Shown here piece after piece: positions 26,201-37,934 of a stretch of 64,000 nt of DNA. The DNA is taken from contig VZRR01010259.1 in NCBI GenBank assembly GCA_013398015.1, forward strand, positions 124,001 to 188,000, written 5' to 3'. Numbering within the stretch: the first letter of the stretch is position 1; each line of letters opens with the position of its first letter. Both the position numbers and the translations under genes were made by a program. Under the pieces are notes generated by a model. That model was not told the origin of the DNA, searched no databases, and saw nothing but the letters and a program-made list of their open reading frames with translations. Source of the stretch: Oreocharis arfaki (taxonomy: Eukaryota; Chordata; Aves; Passeriformes; Paramythiidae).

Positions 26201-28332
26201 TCCAGCACACAGGAATTGGGAAATCCATTGTGAACAAGATTGAGTTTGATGGCCTGCGTGGAGGCAGATGGATGTATTTTTAAGGGATGAGGTGCCAGAA
26301 AACTCTGTGATTACATTACTGGAGCATGGCTCGTTTTTTGTGGTTTTAAAAGTGAGTGTCAGGACTTCAGGACTATTTCTTTTTCGGGTCAAAACCGAAG
26401 TTTGGGCGGGGCATAAAAACCTGCTCGATGACCAAGTTTATTCTTAAAAAGCTTTCTAGAGCTTGCTGGATAGGGGAGCCTTTATTCCAACAGGGAGCAG
26501 ATACCAGTCTTTTTGGATTTCTATGCAAGTGGGGTTAAAACTGAACAAGTGCCTAAAGTGAAAAAGAAGCCCTGCCTTTTGGGAGACTGTTTTCAGTGTG
26601 ATCTTCAGATCCAGTTCCCCGTTTTTTGTCTTGGAGGCTCGTATTCTGCCTCCCCTCCTTGCCCTGGGTGAACTCTTTCTGCTTGAATACCCCCACATCA
26701 GTGGAATTACCTTGGCCGGTTCCAACTGAGGCTGCCCTTAGGCTGCCCTACGACTGGGACAGCTCAAATCTGTGACCTGGTTCCTCGGCTGAACCGATTA
26801 TACCTCTCTGACACAGTGCATGTGTAGAGAAAACTTTTCATCTCATGACGAAGGTTTGCTGCTCAGAGCCAAGGCTGGGAACGGAGGATCCAAGCCAAGC
26901 CATTTACTCAAGGGGCATGCAGAATTTGCCCAGTCAGGTCAATATAGGGGCTGGCAGCTTTTCAGCAGCCAGAAGAGTGCTCCTCATGCTCTCTCCTTGT
27001 TGGAGCTACCAGGCTTTATCGCATGACAGAGTCCCTGACTGCTGCAGGTCTAAACCATTCTTTAAAATGAGGATGGCTGCTGGCTGCACTGAAGCCTAGG
27101 CAAGTCTGGAGGTCCATGACAATGTGAAGCACTGTTCTCTCTTTGTGAAAATCTGGTTTTTACCCTTGGTGGAAGAAGCCCCAAGATGTAGGGAGCTTCT
27201 CCAATACCCCTACCAAGGCCTGTCTGCCTGAGCAGGGCATGGGATCCCTACAGGGCTCAGGCAGCACAGAGCTGTCAGTGCACTGTGGGGCAGCTGCTGC
27301 TTCTGCTTCACTGGTGTCTTGTGTCCATGCACTGGTTCAGTGTCTGCTCACCTCTGCTGAGGGTGGGGTGGGAGCTTTGGGTGCAGGTGAAGTGTGTCAG
27401 TGTCTGGCAGATGGGGTAACAAGCAGCATCCTGCTGTCAGCCAACTGCATCCTGTGCTGGGTTTAAGGATGTAGGAATAGAGAGCGGGAGTATGTTACTG
27501 ATCCAAAGAGTGGACTAATTGTACAAACAAGTGTTATGTGCACACAGCCCTCAGTGCTGTGGGCTCAGGAGATGGCTGTTCTTGAGGTGGCTTTTCTCAA
27601 GGAGGTGGCATTGCCTTCACATTGAGCTTGCAGTACGTGCCACCAAACCTCACCAAGGATCTGTGAGTGCTTCTGTGTGCTGTGAGTACATTCTCTTGCT
27701 CCATTGACCAGTCACAGGATAGTGTGCTCACACCTGCTTGGTGCCTTAAATGAGTTACTCCCATGCATGGAGTCAACGGCATCCTGCCCATCAAACAACC
27801 TGCCTCAGCCCCTTTGAATTTCAGTGCTCTGCTCCGCTTCTGTTCGGGTGTATTGCGGTTGTGTCTGGTGATGAGCGAGCCTATCCATCACTGTATCCAA
27901 AGAGATCCAAATTACTCCTTTTGACAGCTCTTATTCACACACCTCCCTGTGCCTCTGACGTCTCAATTATTGATGGGGCTCTCCTGGTAGGCAGCACTCT
28001 GTTCTCAGCATGGCTGCGTTCCAGCTCCTGTTCCCATTGAGTTCATGCACACACCATGCCGAACGCTTCTTTATGTGCAGAGCCATTGGAGTGGAAAGGG
28101 ATCTTTATTAGCATGTGAGCTCCAGGGCTGCACAACCGAAGGGGGCAGTGCAAGCCAAATCACACCGCAGTTCGGCGCTGGGAAACTTCCTCTCCCCCTC
28201 CTCTCCCAGGGAAGCCCAGCAGAGTCTTGTAAAATGAAATGATTTCATATGTTTAATGGCAAAGATCCCTTGATCTGATGAACCTCCCTTGTGGTGGGGG
28301 GTCACCCTGCACTTGCATTTCTCTAAGAAACT

Positions 28333-29052
28333 TCAGTCCCCCATTGCCCCTGCAGGCATAAAAGGCAGTATTTTGGGGAGCAGTGCCTTTTCTTGTGCTG
28401 TGGTATTAGTTTGTTTGCTGGCTTTACAGCAAGCTCCTTCTGTGAAGGAACACTGACACACATAAAAAGGAGCTTCAGAGCAGCAATGTGGTGTTGGAAC
28501 AATGTTGTCCAATTGGTGAAGAGTTAAAGCTCTTCCAGAGGGGTGATTGCAAAAGGCTGCTTGTTTTGTAGGGCTTTGTGTATGCAGGAGGATGTCTGCA
28601 GGATGTCTTGTGACAATGCTGCAGCAGAAGTCAGATAGAAGAATGATGAAGTCGTTGATCAGCTCTTGACATCTGTCCCAGTCTTGCCCTGCAGCCTTCT
28701 GTAATTCAGAAGTAACCAGAGATTTTGTGTGTAGTGAATGAAGGCAGAAGGAAGGGGCATCTACTGGAGAAGATAGGACCAGAGAGAAGCAGCACTGTAG
28801 GGGTGCAGAGAGCTGGGAAAGGACACTTGAGTTCTGTTCTTGGAAGTCTGTGGCAGCAGGCACTTCATAGATTAGCTTTAATATGAGAGGAAAAATCTGT
28901 GCTGACCTTCCAAAGCGCTGAGGTGCTGGGAAGCATGAGTGCCTTTGCAGTGAGCAGGGCTGTGCAGAAGACAGAGTCTCGTCAGTGGAGCTGTCCTGAG
29001 GCTCCAGCAGCAGAGAGGACCCAACTGCAAGGTGTCGAGTGGGTGTGGACAA
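28333..29052 (-). other. Long open frame of 239 codons, probably non-coding
   Basis: This is the longest uninterrupted ATG-started frame inside the 25-kb intron. The translation is rich in Ser, Leu, Cys, Gln and Ala with no signal peptide, repeat, zinc-finger spacing or recognisable domain, and I do not recognise it. No promoter, polyadenylation or splice context supports it. A single intronic frame of this length is uncommon but possible by chance in 64 kb read six ways. The alternatives are a decayed retrocopy or a lineage-specific antisense transcript. Confidence 0.12.
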
Positions 29053-29140
29053 CCTTGTTAAGCTTAGTTGGAGGCTTACAGTCTCTGCATTTCCCAGTGT
29101 GCTTCCTGCGCAGCGAGTCCTTCCCTAGCTGCCTTACCTG

Positions 29141-29141
29141 N
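29141..29141. other. Ambiguous base (N)
   Basis: A single N within TTACCTG-N-TGTGCTCC. It marks one unresolved base in the assembly and is not a gap of known size. Confidence 0.99.
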
Positions 29142-29796
29142 TGTGCTCCCTGCAGAGGCCAGATGCCACCAAACAAGCAAAGGCAGCCGGATCGTTGCCG
29201 GTGGCTGCACAGTCAGAGCTTGACTGTTTGTTCGGGGTCTGTAAGGACTCTGGTGACAAGCACAGGTCCCCTCTTCCCCCTCCTGGCTGAACATGACAGT
29301 GCATCAGCAGGGCAGATCTGCAGAAGAGCATGGGTTGTGAATCAGTGACAGCACAGCTGCCTCAAGCTTTGGTTGTTGGGACAGACCTTTAGTTACATAT
29401 CTCTCTGTGTGACAGCCTGACCCTGACCTTTCTCTGAGTGTGGTCCTCTTGTCACTGTGGGTGATGGCAACATCCTCTTGCCTGACAGCATTGACCCAGA
29501 TGGTCAAACCATGTATAGTCCGCATTATCCAGGCCTTGCTGGCGTTGGTGGATGATGCAGAGTTGGCTGAGCCTACCAGGCAGGGTGTGTTCTATTTGTC
29601 TGGAATACCACAAGCAGACAAAGAAGGATTAAAATAACAGAAAGTTGAAAACCCATTATCTTTGGGAACTATGATCTTTCCTTTTGGGATAGGCAGGTTC
29701 CATGGGACCTCATCCCCCCAGATAGTGGAAAGGTCACCTTCCCATACCTGACTGCCCCAAGGCTTTCCCTGGCAGCCTGTCCAAACAAGGCTGTTT

Positions 29797-29838
29797 TCCT
29801 TCCCAGCCTTTTTCCTTCCTTCCTTTCTTCCCTCCCCC
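29797..29838. repeat. Pyrimidine-rich low-complexity tract
   Basis: An almost pure C/T tract with TTCC/TTCCTTCC units and a CCCTCCCCC end. It could resemble a splice polypyrimidine tract, but no credible exon follows it. Confidence 0.75.
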
Positions 29839-32079
29839 TGGGCTTGTGTCCTTGCACAGAGGTGGCTCCACCCTCGAGCTGTGCTGGCAACCCAGAGCCC
29901 AGGTGAGCTATAACCAGAGATGCTCAGTTATTGCAACCCCGAAGCCCACGCAGCTGAGCGCTGCAAACAAGAGGTTCAGGCACTCCTGAGTTTGTCCTGA
30001 TCAAAATTATTGTTGAAAGTCACCAAAGCCACACTTTTACCAAATTTTGCACTTTATTTTGTGCTTTGTCTTCACTGGTTCTGTGGTACAGTGCCTTTTC
30101 AACAAAGAAAAGTGTTGGTGGATCTGTGTCTGAGATAACTGCTGTCCCTTTGGCCTCAGAGGTGCTTCCTGATATTCTAGCAGGAAGGTTTTGGAAAACC
30201 TGACCCAGAAAAAATGGCTTTAAGCAGTTCCCAGTTCCTCCTTCAGTTCCCGAAACCAGGGCAGCTCGCGTGGAAGGCCTCTGCTTATGGAGCACATATG
30301 GCCAGTAAGGTCTCCCTTATGGATGTTCCTTTGTTTCTTGCTGACCTCCTGCTCCCATGGGGTAGCTGCCATGTGCCGTCACAGCATCTGGAGAGGCTGG
30401 ATTCACAGCCAGGCTTCATGGACCTTGGCCAGAAGAAGCATCCCCAGCCAGCCCTGCTAGTCCTGCCATGGACACTGGTCTCCAGAGTGGATCTGAGTGG
30501 ATCTCCATGAGTGATTTGTTAAGCTGGTGCAAGGTCAGGGCTTGCAGGAAGGGGAGCTGTGGAGAGTGTTAAGAAGTTGCTGTCCTGACAGTGATATGAG
30601 CTGTGATCTGTGTACCATGGACGCTCGTATTATGTGGTGTTTGCATGAGCTTGTGTTTGAGAATGGCTTACACTGGTAGGGGTGTAGAAGTCAAGGGAGC
30701 TCAGCTGAATTTGGCCTCAGTCCAGTATTTGGTTCTTGACTCGATATTCAAGATGGTGAATTTTTCAATTATTTCATGGCATGCAGTTTTACTTGGGTCA
30801 GTGAGAGCACAGTGTATGACTTTGCTACTCTTTAGGGAAGGGAAAATCAGTGCATCATCTAGTGATTCAGCACAGAGGGTTTCTTTACAGCCTGCAGGAG
30901 AAAGATGTTTTAATTCTGTGTTCGTTCCTGAATAAGCCATTAATTTGAGTTTGCAATTTTCTTGGAGCCCAGAGGAGAGGAGTCTGTGATCAAATGCAGT
31001 GGCTCAACACTGCTCTCTCCTCCTTTCCTTGTTCAAAAAGGTCGGGCTCATCATAACAAACCTCGTTTGACTTTTAGTCCTTGCAGAGATCTTTCCAGAC
31101 CATTTCAAGAGCCCTGCACAATCTAGCACTGGCAACAGCCCTGCTGGTAGTAATCTCTGTGACCCCAAAAAAGTGCATGGAGACTGGCAGCTACTTCCTC
31201 TAAAGGATGCTGCCACTCTTAGCCAGCCTGCTGGCTCCTGGTCGGGGTCTGCAGCTCTTTTGCTGAGCCCGGGGGCTGCCCCTCATGGCTGTGAGAGCTG
31301 GTGGCACACTGACCTGGGGGCCAGCAGCCTTCCCTAGGGTAATAAGGGGCTGCTTGGATGTGCAGGGCTGTTGCAGAACTCAGTTCCGTGCTGTTTTCTA
31401 GGCAGTTCAGTGTATAAAATCGCTGAAGAAATTTTCAGCAAAAAAGTCTCCCTACAGAACCATTCTGTTGCTTGTTGAAAGAGGATTAATTTTTCCCCCT
31501 TAAATAAAACGAGCTGTGTTTGAAATCCGAAAACCCTTGCTGAATGCCTTCTTGGAGCTGCAACGAAAGCAGCTTCCAGGTCCCATCATAGCCTGCTGCC
31601 GGAGGCGGATCCAAACTGCAAACCCTTCTAACAGCTCTTTAATAACTCTGCACAGAAGGAAAAATCTGTCACCTTTCCCTCTGTGGTTTCTCCTCTGTTC
31701 TAATGCACTGGAGGAACGAGATGGAGCCGGGAAAGTTTTCAGAGAAAGACTCGTGGGAACTACAGCTGCCGATGGAGAAGCTCGTTTCTTTAGTGTCTGA
31801 GGGGAACCGCAGTCGCTTTGGTGAAGGGTGGTGTGTGTGGGTGGGTTTGGAGGGGTGAGCTGTTACGACCCGTGCATTTCAAAGGAACCACGAACACTTT
31901 ATAGTAACAAAGGGTGGAAAAAGCAAGAGGTTTCTGCAACGCATGTGACTTTTCCCTGAGGTTTGGAACCCCACAGTATGTTCCAGGCCATGGTGTTTGC
32001 GTGTCAGCCTTGGTGAGTTAAGCTTTCTCCCACAAGCCTCGCTTGAAGTTGCTGTAATGACTGAGAGCCTAAAATGTTG

Positions 32080-32107
32080 CTTTTTTTTTTCTCTCTCTCT
32101 CTCTTTT
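32080..32107 (+). repeat. T10-(CT)7 polypyrimidine tract upstream of the 80-bp exon
   Basis: Ten T bases, then seven CT units and TTTT, about 30 bp before a second pyrimidine stretch that ends at the acceptor AG (32137-32138). Runs like this bind U2AF and PTB-type proteins. Here it may help define a very short exon at the end of a 25-kb intron. The CT count is likely length-variable. Confidence 0.8.
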
Positions 32108-32138
32108 CATTGTCCCACACCCCTTCTCCTCTGTGCAG

Positions 32139-32218
32139 ATGAAGCTCTCGTTTACCTTGGACCAGGAGAGTGGGATGCCTCAGGGCTGTTATATCTATCA
32201 GTACCGGGACAGCAACAA
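32139..32218 (+). CDS. DIS3L2: DIS3L2 coding exon, RNB domain (80 bp, phase 0/2)
   Basis: This exon is 80 bp, reading MKLSFTLDQESGMPQGCYIY then QYRDSN and two bases of a Lys codon (AA), completed by the G that opens the next exon. The acceptor is CTCCTCTGTGCAG and the donor is a perfect AA|GTAAGT. The human counterpart as I remember it begins LKLAFTLDHETGLPQG, so the leading Met (ATG) is an internal residue, not a start. The residues form a beta-hairpin part of RNB. The exon is isolated by 25.3 kb and 27.1 kb of intron. Its length is not a multiple of three, so skipping it alone would break the frame. Confidence 0.95.
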
Positions 32219-34861
32219 GTAAGTCCTATGGAAGATTACACACAGCAAACACGGGAAGGTGCAGTGAAAGGAGGCTGCCCTGCCTTCTGGCAAAGGGATC
32301 ACAACTGCTTGTACCACTTAAAAGTAGATTAAAGAAGGCCTCAGGCTTGACCTGAAACTGGGAACAGCTCCTGCAAAGGCCAGATTCTTTAAAATGCACG
32401 AGGCCCTGCAGCCCCCTTTTTTTTCTCTAGCTTTTAAAAGCTGCTTTTATTTGTCTAAAAGGCCTGCTCTTGGGTACCTCAGGCTCTGACAGAGCTCACC
32501 CAGGCTTTGCCCAGGGATGTTTGCAACTCACACCCTGCATTGATGGTGCTGGAGTGACTCTGGGAGCATGGTCTGGGGGAAAGCACCCAAAGGCTGCAGA
32601 GCACTTGAAAGGAGAGCCCTCACCTGTGCTTAGCCAGACCCACACAGCACCCCGTTCTCTCTGCTAAAGCTCATGCTTGGGTTCACTGAGTGGCCTTTGT
32701 GGTACTGTAGCCCCAGTGCAGCCACGTGCTCTGTTTTTGTAAGATACTACATGATATTCAAGCTTTGGATGTGTTTGGAGCACAGAGTCCTCTATTTCTA
32801 GGTATTCTGCCTATTTTTACTAGCTGCTGTAGTGAATTGGCACCCAAGATGTTTTTATTTCAAATCACATTCTCATTATCAAATTGACAGCAGCAGCAGA
32901 GTTCAGGATATTTCTGTGTTCGCCCTGAATACCAGCATGTCATAAATCCATGGCCTGTTACTCCACCCATGTAGTTCTGCTTCTTGCCAGTTATTCAAGT
33001 TAACCTAAAAAAGGAGAGTATATGAAATTGTCAATGAACAGAACAGTCTGTAATTAGAACTGCTCAGAAACACCAACAAGAGCAGTCCCAGCAAGGAAGA
33101 GGGACATCTGCAAATGCACAGTCCACTGTCTTAGCTGAGAAATCTTAATATTTAAACAAGAAGGGGATCATTTGTGGCAGACTCCTTCCTGCCTGTGGGT
33201 GGGTGATTAGTACGTGGTACATGGTCCCATCCCAAGTATCCCAGCCCCAGAGCCTTGTTAGTACCTCCAGCACCACAAAGCTCACAGGGCAACGTGCAGT
33301 TCAGCGCCAAAGCATAATATCAATGTGGGAAGAGCATTTGTTTTTGAGGGTTTTAAAGGCAGTGGCACACTATGGACAGCAAGGAAAAGAAACCCCCAGC
33401 CCTGCTGGGCTTTGTTAAGGATGTTTATAGACCAGTGTTTCTAATTGTGTGGTGTGTATCTCAAAAATCAGCAGCTGTGCTTTTTCTGCCACAGACCCTC
33501 CTCTCCCCAGGCTCCAGTGGGTGTTTTCTGCCATTGTTTGAGGAAACTCCAGGGACACGAGTGGAGCTATTTTGTTTAAGTGCTAAGGCCAGTAGCAGTT
33601 GTGCTTGGAAACCTTGCTTTTAGCTGTGAGAGGCCCAGTGTGTGACAAAGTAGCTGTGTCATGTTAGCAGCTGTTGATGGAGAGATGTATGGCTGTGTCC
33701 TGCATTCCTGGCAAGCATGGGAGCTGAGCCACCCTGGGCCGTGCCAGTCGGGATCACGGCTTGGAAGAATACAGTGCGGGCAGGATGAGTGTAATTGCAA
33801 GTAAGCCCAGACTTTGTCTGTGCTTGACAGACCCAAACAGCAATTACACCTCCATGCAGGCCCCCTTACTTCGTATTTTATAGCTTGCTTGACCACCCTG
33901 GAGAGAGCAGGATCCCATTTCCCAGGGAGAGCCTTGCTAAGTTTGCACACGTGCTTATCCCCCTAAACTCCGTGTGTGCCGCCCAGCACTTCTAACAGTC
34001 CTTGGCTGGTGAACTGAAGCGTGAAGGTCTGAGCTACAGCTGACGCATTCTTGCAGGTAAAATGCCCTTGAGCCGAACGTGTGCTTGGTTCTGGTTGCAC
34101 CCTGGGTAATTTTGGAGCAGCTCATATGCGCTGCAGCTTTGTTGGCAACAAGAACTTTAAATTTGTTTAGTGTTGGGAAGCACTAGATGTGGCTCCTGCT
34201 CAGCCAAGCAGAGGCTGTTCTTCTCAAGTCCTGGGCCTGTCATAGGGTTAATCTGATGTCCATACAGTAATGTGGTATTTGTCACAATAGTTTTTCCTTA
34301 TAGTAATTTTCCAGGGTAACTTGTAGGGCTTGTGTTTTCCCAGGTGTAGTCAGGCTTTGACAGTACCTATCAGGACTCAGGGGGTAACAGCTCTTCTGCC
34401 TCCTAAAGACATAGGCAGAAGCTAAAGCAACATAACCTTGGTGTCTCCACTGTATTTTGGAACCATTTATAGGCCAGAGAAGAAATACTGCTGACACGCT
34501 GCAAGCTCATGAATGGGAAAGACTGGAAATGTGCACCCCAGAGTCCAGTGCCCTCAGCAAAGCACCAGACCTGAGACCTACTCCAGGGAAAGACTTATGG
34601 CAGGAGTGCAGGTGTGTGAAGTTCTTGAGCAGCAGCTTTAACAGGAGGAAGCTGAGGTGATTCTGGCTGGCAGAAACCCATTCTGACCTGGGGAATGCGC
34701 TCAGTGCCTCAGAGATCTGCGTGAGCCAGGCTGTGCATGTCAAGGCTTGGTGTCACCGTGATCACTGAAGGAATGTCCCTTCCATTCCAAGTGGCAAATG
34801 CTGTTCCAAGCTGCAGCCAGACGGGGCCACCGGAGAACAGCGGATATTGGTCTCCCACTTG

Positions 34862-34945
34862 GAGAACAAAGGACTGCAGCATTGCTGAAAGTGTAATTAC
34901 CAGAGCAATTAAAATTTCTATTGCTTGGGCTAGAAGTGCAAGTAC
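34862..34945. promoter_or_regulatory. Candidate noncoding regulatory element (AT-rich, homeobox cores)
   Basis: Contains GAAAGTGTAATTACCAGAGC and CAATTAAAATTTCTATTG, giving two TAATT/CAATTA homeodomain-type cores close together plus CATTG/ATTG Sox-like cores, with no repeat signature. The composition is suggestive only, and conservation is untested. Confidence 0.2.
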
Positions 34946-35713
34946 CATGCAGGCTCTTACAAGAGCAGTCAATTGGAATTTGTTCCCTTTAAAATGATAA
35001 AACCCTTCCAAGGAAATGTTGCTGCTCCTGCCAGTTTTCTGTTACCTGCCTGCCTGCAGGAACAGTCATGGGCACAGCACTTGCCCTCTCCACTCTTGTG
35101 CCCTGGGTGCCGAGCACTTTGGGTGGACTGGACTCAGCGGAACCTTTGAAGTCTCAGAAGCCTTGTATTGAGAGCAAAAGAGGCGCTGAGCATCCAGCTG
35201 CTCACCCTACCCTTCCAACCCCTGCTATAATAGATAGGTATCCAATGGCACTTGATAGTCCCAGTGGCAACTTGGAGCTGTATGGAGAAGTGAGGCTGTC
35301 ACTGCCTCTACGGTCACAGGGGTGAGACCAGAGGACATCACTTCTCCTCTTCCTCCTGCTCAGACCTAGGCATTTTCATCCCCTGGGCTGCCAGTCCTTC
35401 CAAGCCTGTCAGTCCTTCCTGGCCCTAGAGGAAGCAGTTTGACCTGACAGAAGCAAGCAGTCTCATTTCTCATTTTTAAGCCGTGTTGCTTAAAATCTCC
35501 CTAATGGAGATCAGTCAGTGTAATGGACAGAGCCCCAGGCTGGTGCTCAGAGCTCTGTGGGACGATGTCCTGTGAGGGGACAGCACTGTGCTGTGACACA
35601 GGACAGACAGTGATGGGTGCTGGGTGACACTTGGAGCAGGAGCATTACTGTCAACCTTCAAATGGCCCTAGAGCGGTGACATCCAGGAGGGGACAGCCCC
35701 GCCAGACGTCCCG

Positions 35714-35748
35714 TCAGGTGTTGACATGGCATCCATCAGGTGTTGACA
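35714..35748. repeat. 22-bp spaced direct duplication
   Basis: TCAGGTGTTGACA occurs at 35714 and again 22 bp later at 35736, separated by TGGCATCCA. This is a two-copy tandem duplication in intron DNA. Confidence 0.75.
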
Positions 35749-37400
35749 GTGGGACTGGCTTTCTGTCACTGCCTCCTGACACAGGCTGGATTTCTCTGAT
35801 CCTGCACAGGATCGAATTGCAAAACCCAGCCAGGCAGTAAGAGAACATCAAGTTCGTTTACATCCACCATGGCTCATGAATCCTGTCTTACAACATGCAC
35901 TCACCAGTCCCTGCTCCAGGAATGTGATACAGGCTGTGCTGAGGAAGTGCCAGCTGCCCACTCTGAAGCCAAGCCTGCCCAGCGTGACTGGTCCTGCTCT
36001 TGTGGGCTGCCAGGCAGCAGGAAGGATGAGATCCATAAAGGTTACAGATCAGCATGAAAGCCTTCTTCCATCCTGTGTGCAAGAAGAGCCAAAGCCAATT
36101 CGAGATCCCTCTGGAAGAAATTAATTGCAAGAAGTCCAGTGTCTTTTGGCTGTATCTGAAAAATAGAGAACGCAATCTGTTCTCTGCACTCACCATCACT
36201 ATCCAGACACTTCTCTGGAGACCTCTTAGGCTCTGCCCACCTACCCACAGCAAATCTGACCCTTCAAATGCCTTTGTCTTCTCTCCCAAGACTCTCTGAT
36301 TACTGCCACCTTTCTCAGATGATGCAGTGCTCAGGCTCTCTGCCATCCCAGACACACTGGGGAGGTGTGAATCCCTGTCAAGCATGACGCTTCCTTGTCC
36401 CCAGCTGGTACTTCTCTAATGTGGTTTTCCTGCTCCCTCAGTGTCCAGGTTTTGGTCTGTTTTTTAGGTCCCTTCCCCACATCCCAGATTCCGCCTTTGC
36501 CGATAGACCAGCTTGCAGCTCGCCAATGAATTTAATTTGAATTCTGTGCTGCAGCTGCAGTTTGTGTCAGGATTATGAATTTGCAATGGGGGCTTTCATG
36601 TTCTCTTCAGAGTAATTTCAAAACCCAGAGGAGCAGCGTCTCGCGTGGAAGCACTTAGAGACCTCTTTAAGAAGCGGCGTTGGGAGTATTGATCACTTTT
36701 TCTCTCTGGGGACCCGGAGTGCTGCAGATCGAGCTGCTGTGCAGTTGTAGCCACTTGCGGGCAGCACCACACAACTCTTCAGAATGAGAAGTGAAAAATA
36801 GCTCCAGTTGAAAGGAAAAGTGGTGCCCCCTTTTATATAGAGATCAATGATGTCTGGTACATTGGATTATCACTTAAAACACCAGGACTTCAAATGCCAG
36901 GGTGCATGCACTCCTGATGCTGACAGGCTCATGATACATAATGCTGTTTGGGTTACCAACCGAGCTCCTCTGTGCAATCTTTTCATAAGGTGAATGTAAT
37001 ATCTGCAGTGATGTACCCAATGTTACATCAAGAGAGCCAACCTATAATTATGCTGGAATTGTTTGAACGGGTTATTTGTCACTAACACATTAGCTCACTC
37101 CATTTATTGCTCCCGTTCCGGACTGCAGCAGGTTTGGTATAAACAGAGTTTGGGTGGAGGTTTGGGAGGGTTTATTTTTCTGAAAAAGAGCAAAGCAGAA
37201 TTGTTTGGAGTTTATTCTTATTTGCTAGAGGAGCTGTTGACTGGCAGTGCTAGGAAGAAAATATGTAAAGCAGCTGACACAGCTGCTGATTTGTTTTCAG
37301 AGATACTTCCCAGGTGTACAGCTCCTGTGTTGGACTTTAGCATGGACCTGGTTGTTCTGCAGTGAGCTGGCAGGTCTACCGCAAGGTGTTTTGTTCCTTT

Positions 37401-37465
37401 TGAGAAATTGAGGCTTGCATAGTGGGTTGTTTGCACAAGGAGCTGCTGCACAGCTCACACAGTCC
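37401..37465 (-). repeat. Possible MIR SINE remnant
   Basis: TGAGAAATTGAGGCTTGCAT, then GTTTGCACAAGG, then GCTCACACAG follow the order of the reverse MIR core ('gaggaaactgaggcac', 'cttgcccaagg', 'gtcacacag'). Similarity is low and an insertion separates the last two blocks. Confidence 0.35.
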
Positions 37466-37894
37466 CTGTGTGCCTGACCTGCCTCATTACGTGGTTGTTT
37501 CATGGCACACATCCCAGTGGAGCAGCACTGCTTGTGTTGGTGTAAAGGAGCTCCCTGATGGCATCTGATTTCCCAGTTAGTGATCATGCTCTGCCCCACT
37601 CCAGCCAGCAAGGCCAGGGAAGTCTCTGCAAGTGGCATCTTCTCCTGTTTGTTTTGTCTGGTAGACTGGAATTTCATGGGGGAAATCCCCACGTACATAT
37701 CCCTTGACATCACAGGCTTGGACAGATGCTTTCTTGCAGCAGTTACTCACCTGAAACTTACGAAATGCTTTGTTAAGTTTCAGAACAAAGTAAAATTATG
37801 CAATTACCAGGGGGGAAAAAAAGCACACTGGAATTTTTCTTTTGATATCATGTCTTGTTTTTTGTTTCACTGTTGACACTAAACTTTACCCAAG

Positions 37895-37934
37895 TACTCC
37901 CTTCACCTGCCAAATGCACCCTTCACCTGCCAAA
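37895..37934. repeat. 20-bp tandem duplication
   Basis: Two copies of a 20-bp unit sharing an exact CCCTTCACCTGCCAAA core (starting near 37899 and 37919). Near-identity suggests a recent slippage event. Confidence 0.8.

Larger units (their letters stand above)
6819..32138 (+). other. DIS3L2: Intron of 25.3 kb
   Basis: This intron is bounded by GTGAGT and CTGTGCAG. It holds a probable MIR remnant (13796-13915), the tRNA-Ile/CR1 SINE (18737-18866), an AT dinucleotide run (9841-9860), a TTTA run (20087-20100), a 12-A run (20264-20275), a pyrimidine tract (29797-29838), one ambiguous base (29141) and candidate regulatory stretches noted separately. Open frames here, up to 239 codons on the minus strand at 28333-29052, show no recognisable family or splice structure. 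I find no exon of DIS3L2 and no tRNA, snoRNA or miRNA hairpin that I can support. Confidence 0.85.

Noticed and set aside
32139..32141. ATG at the start of the 80-bp exon as a translation start
   Set aside because: It directly follows a splice acceptor and aligns with an internal Leu of the human protein. It is an internal Met.
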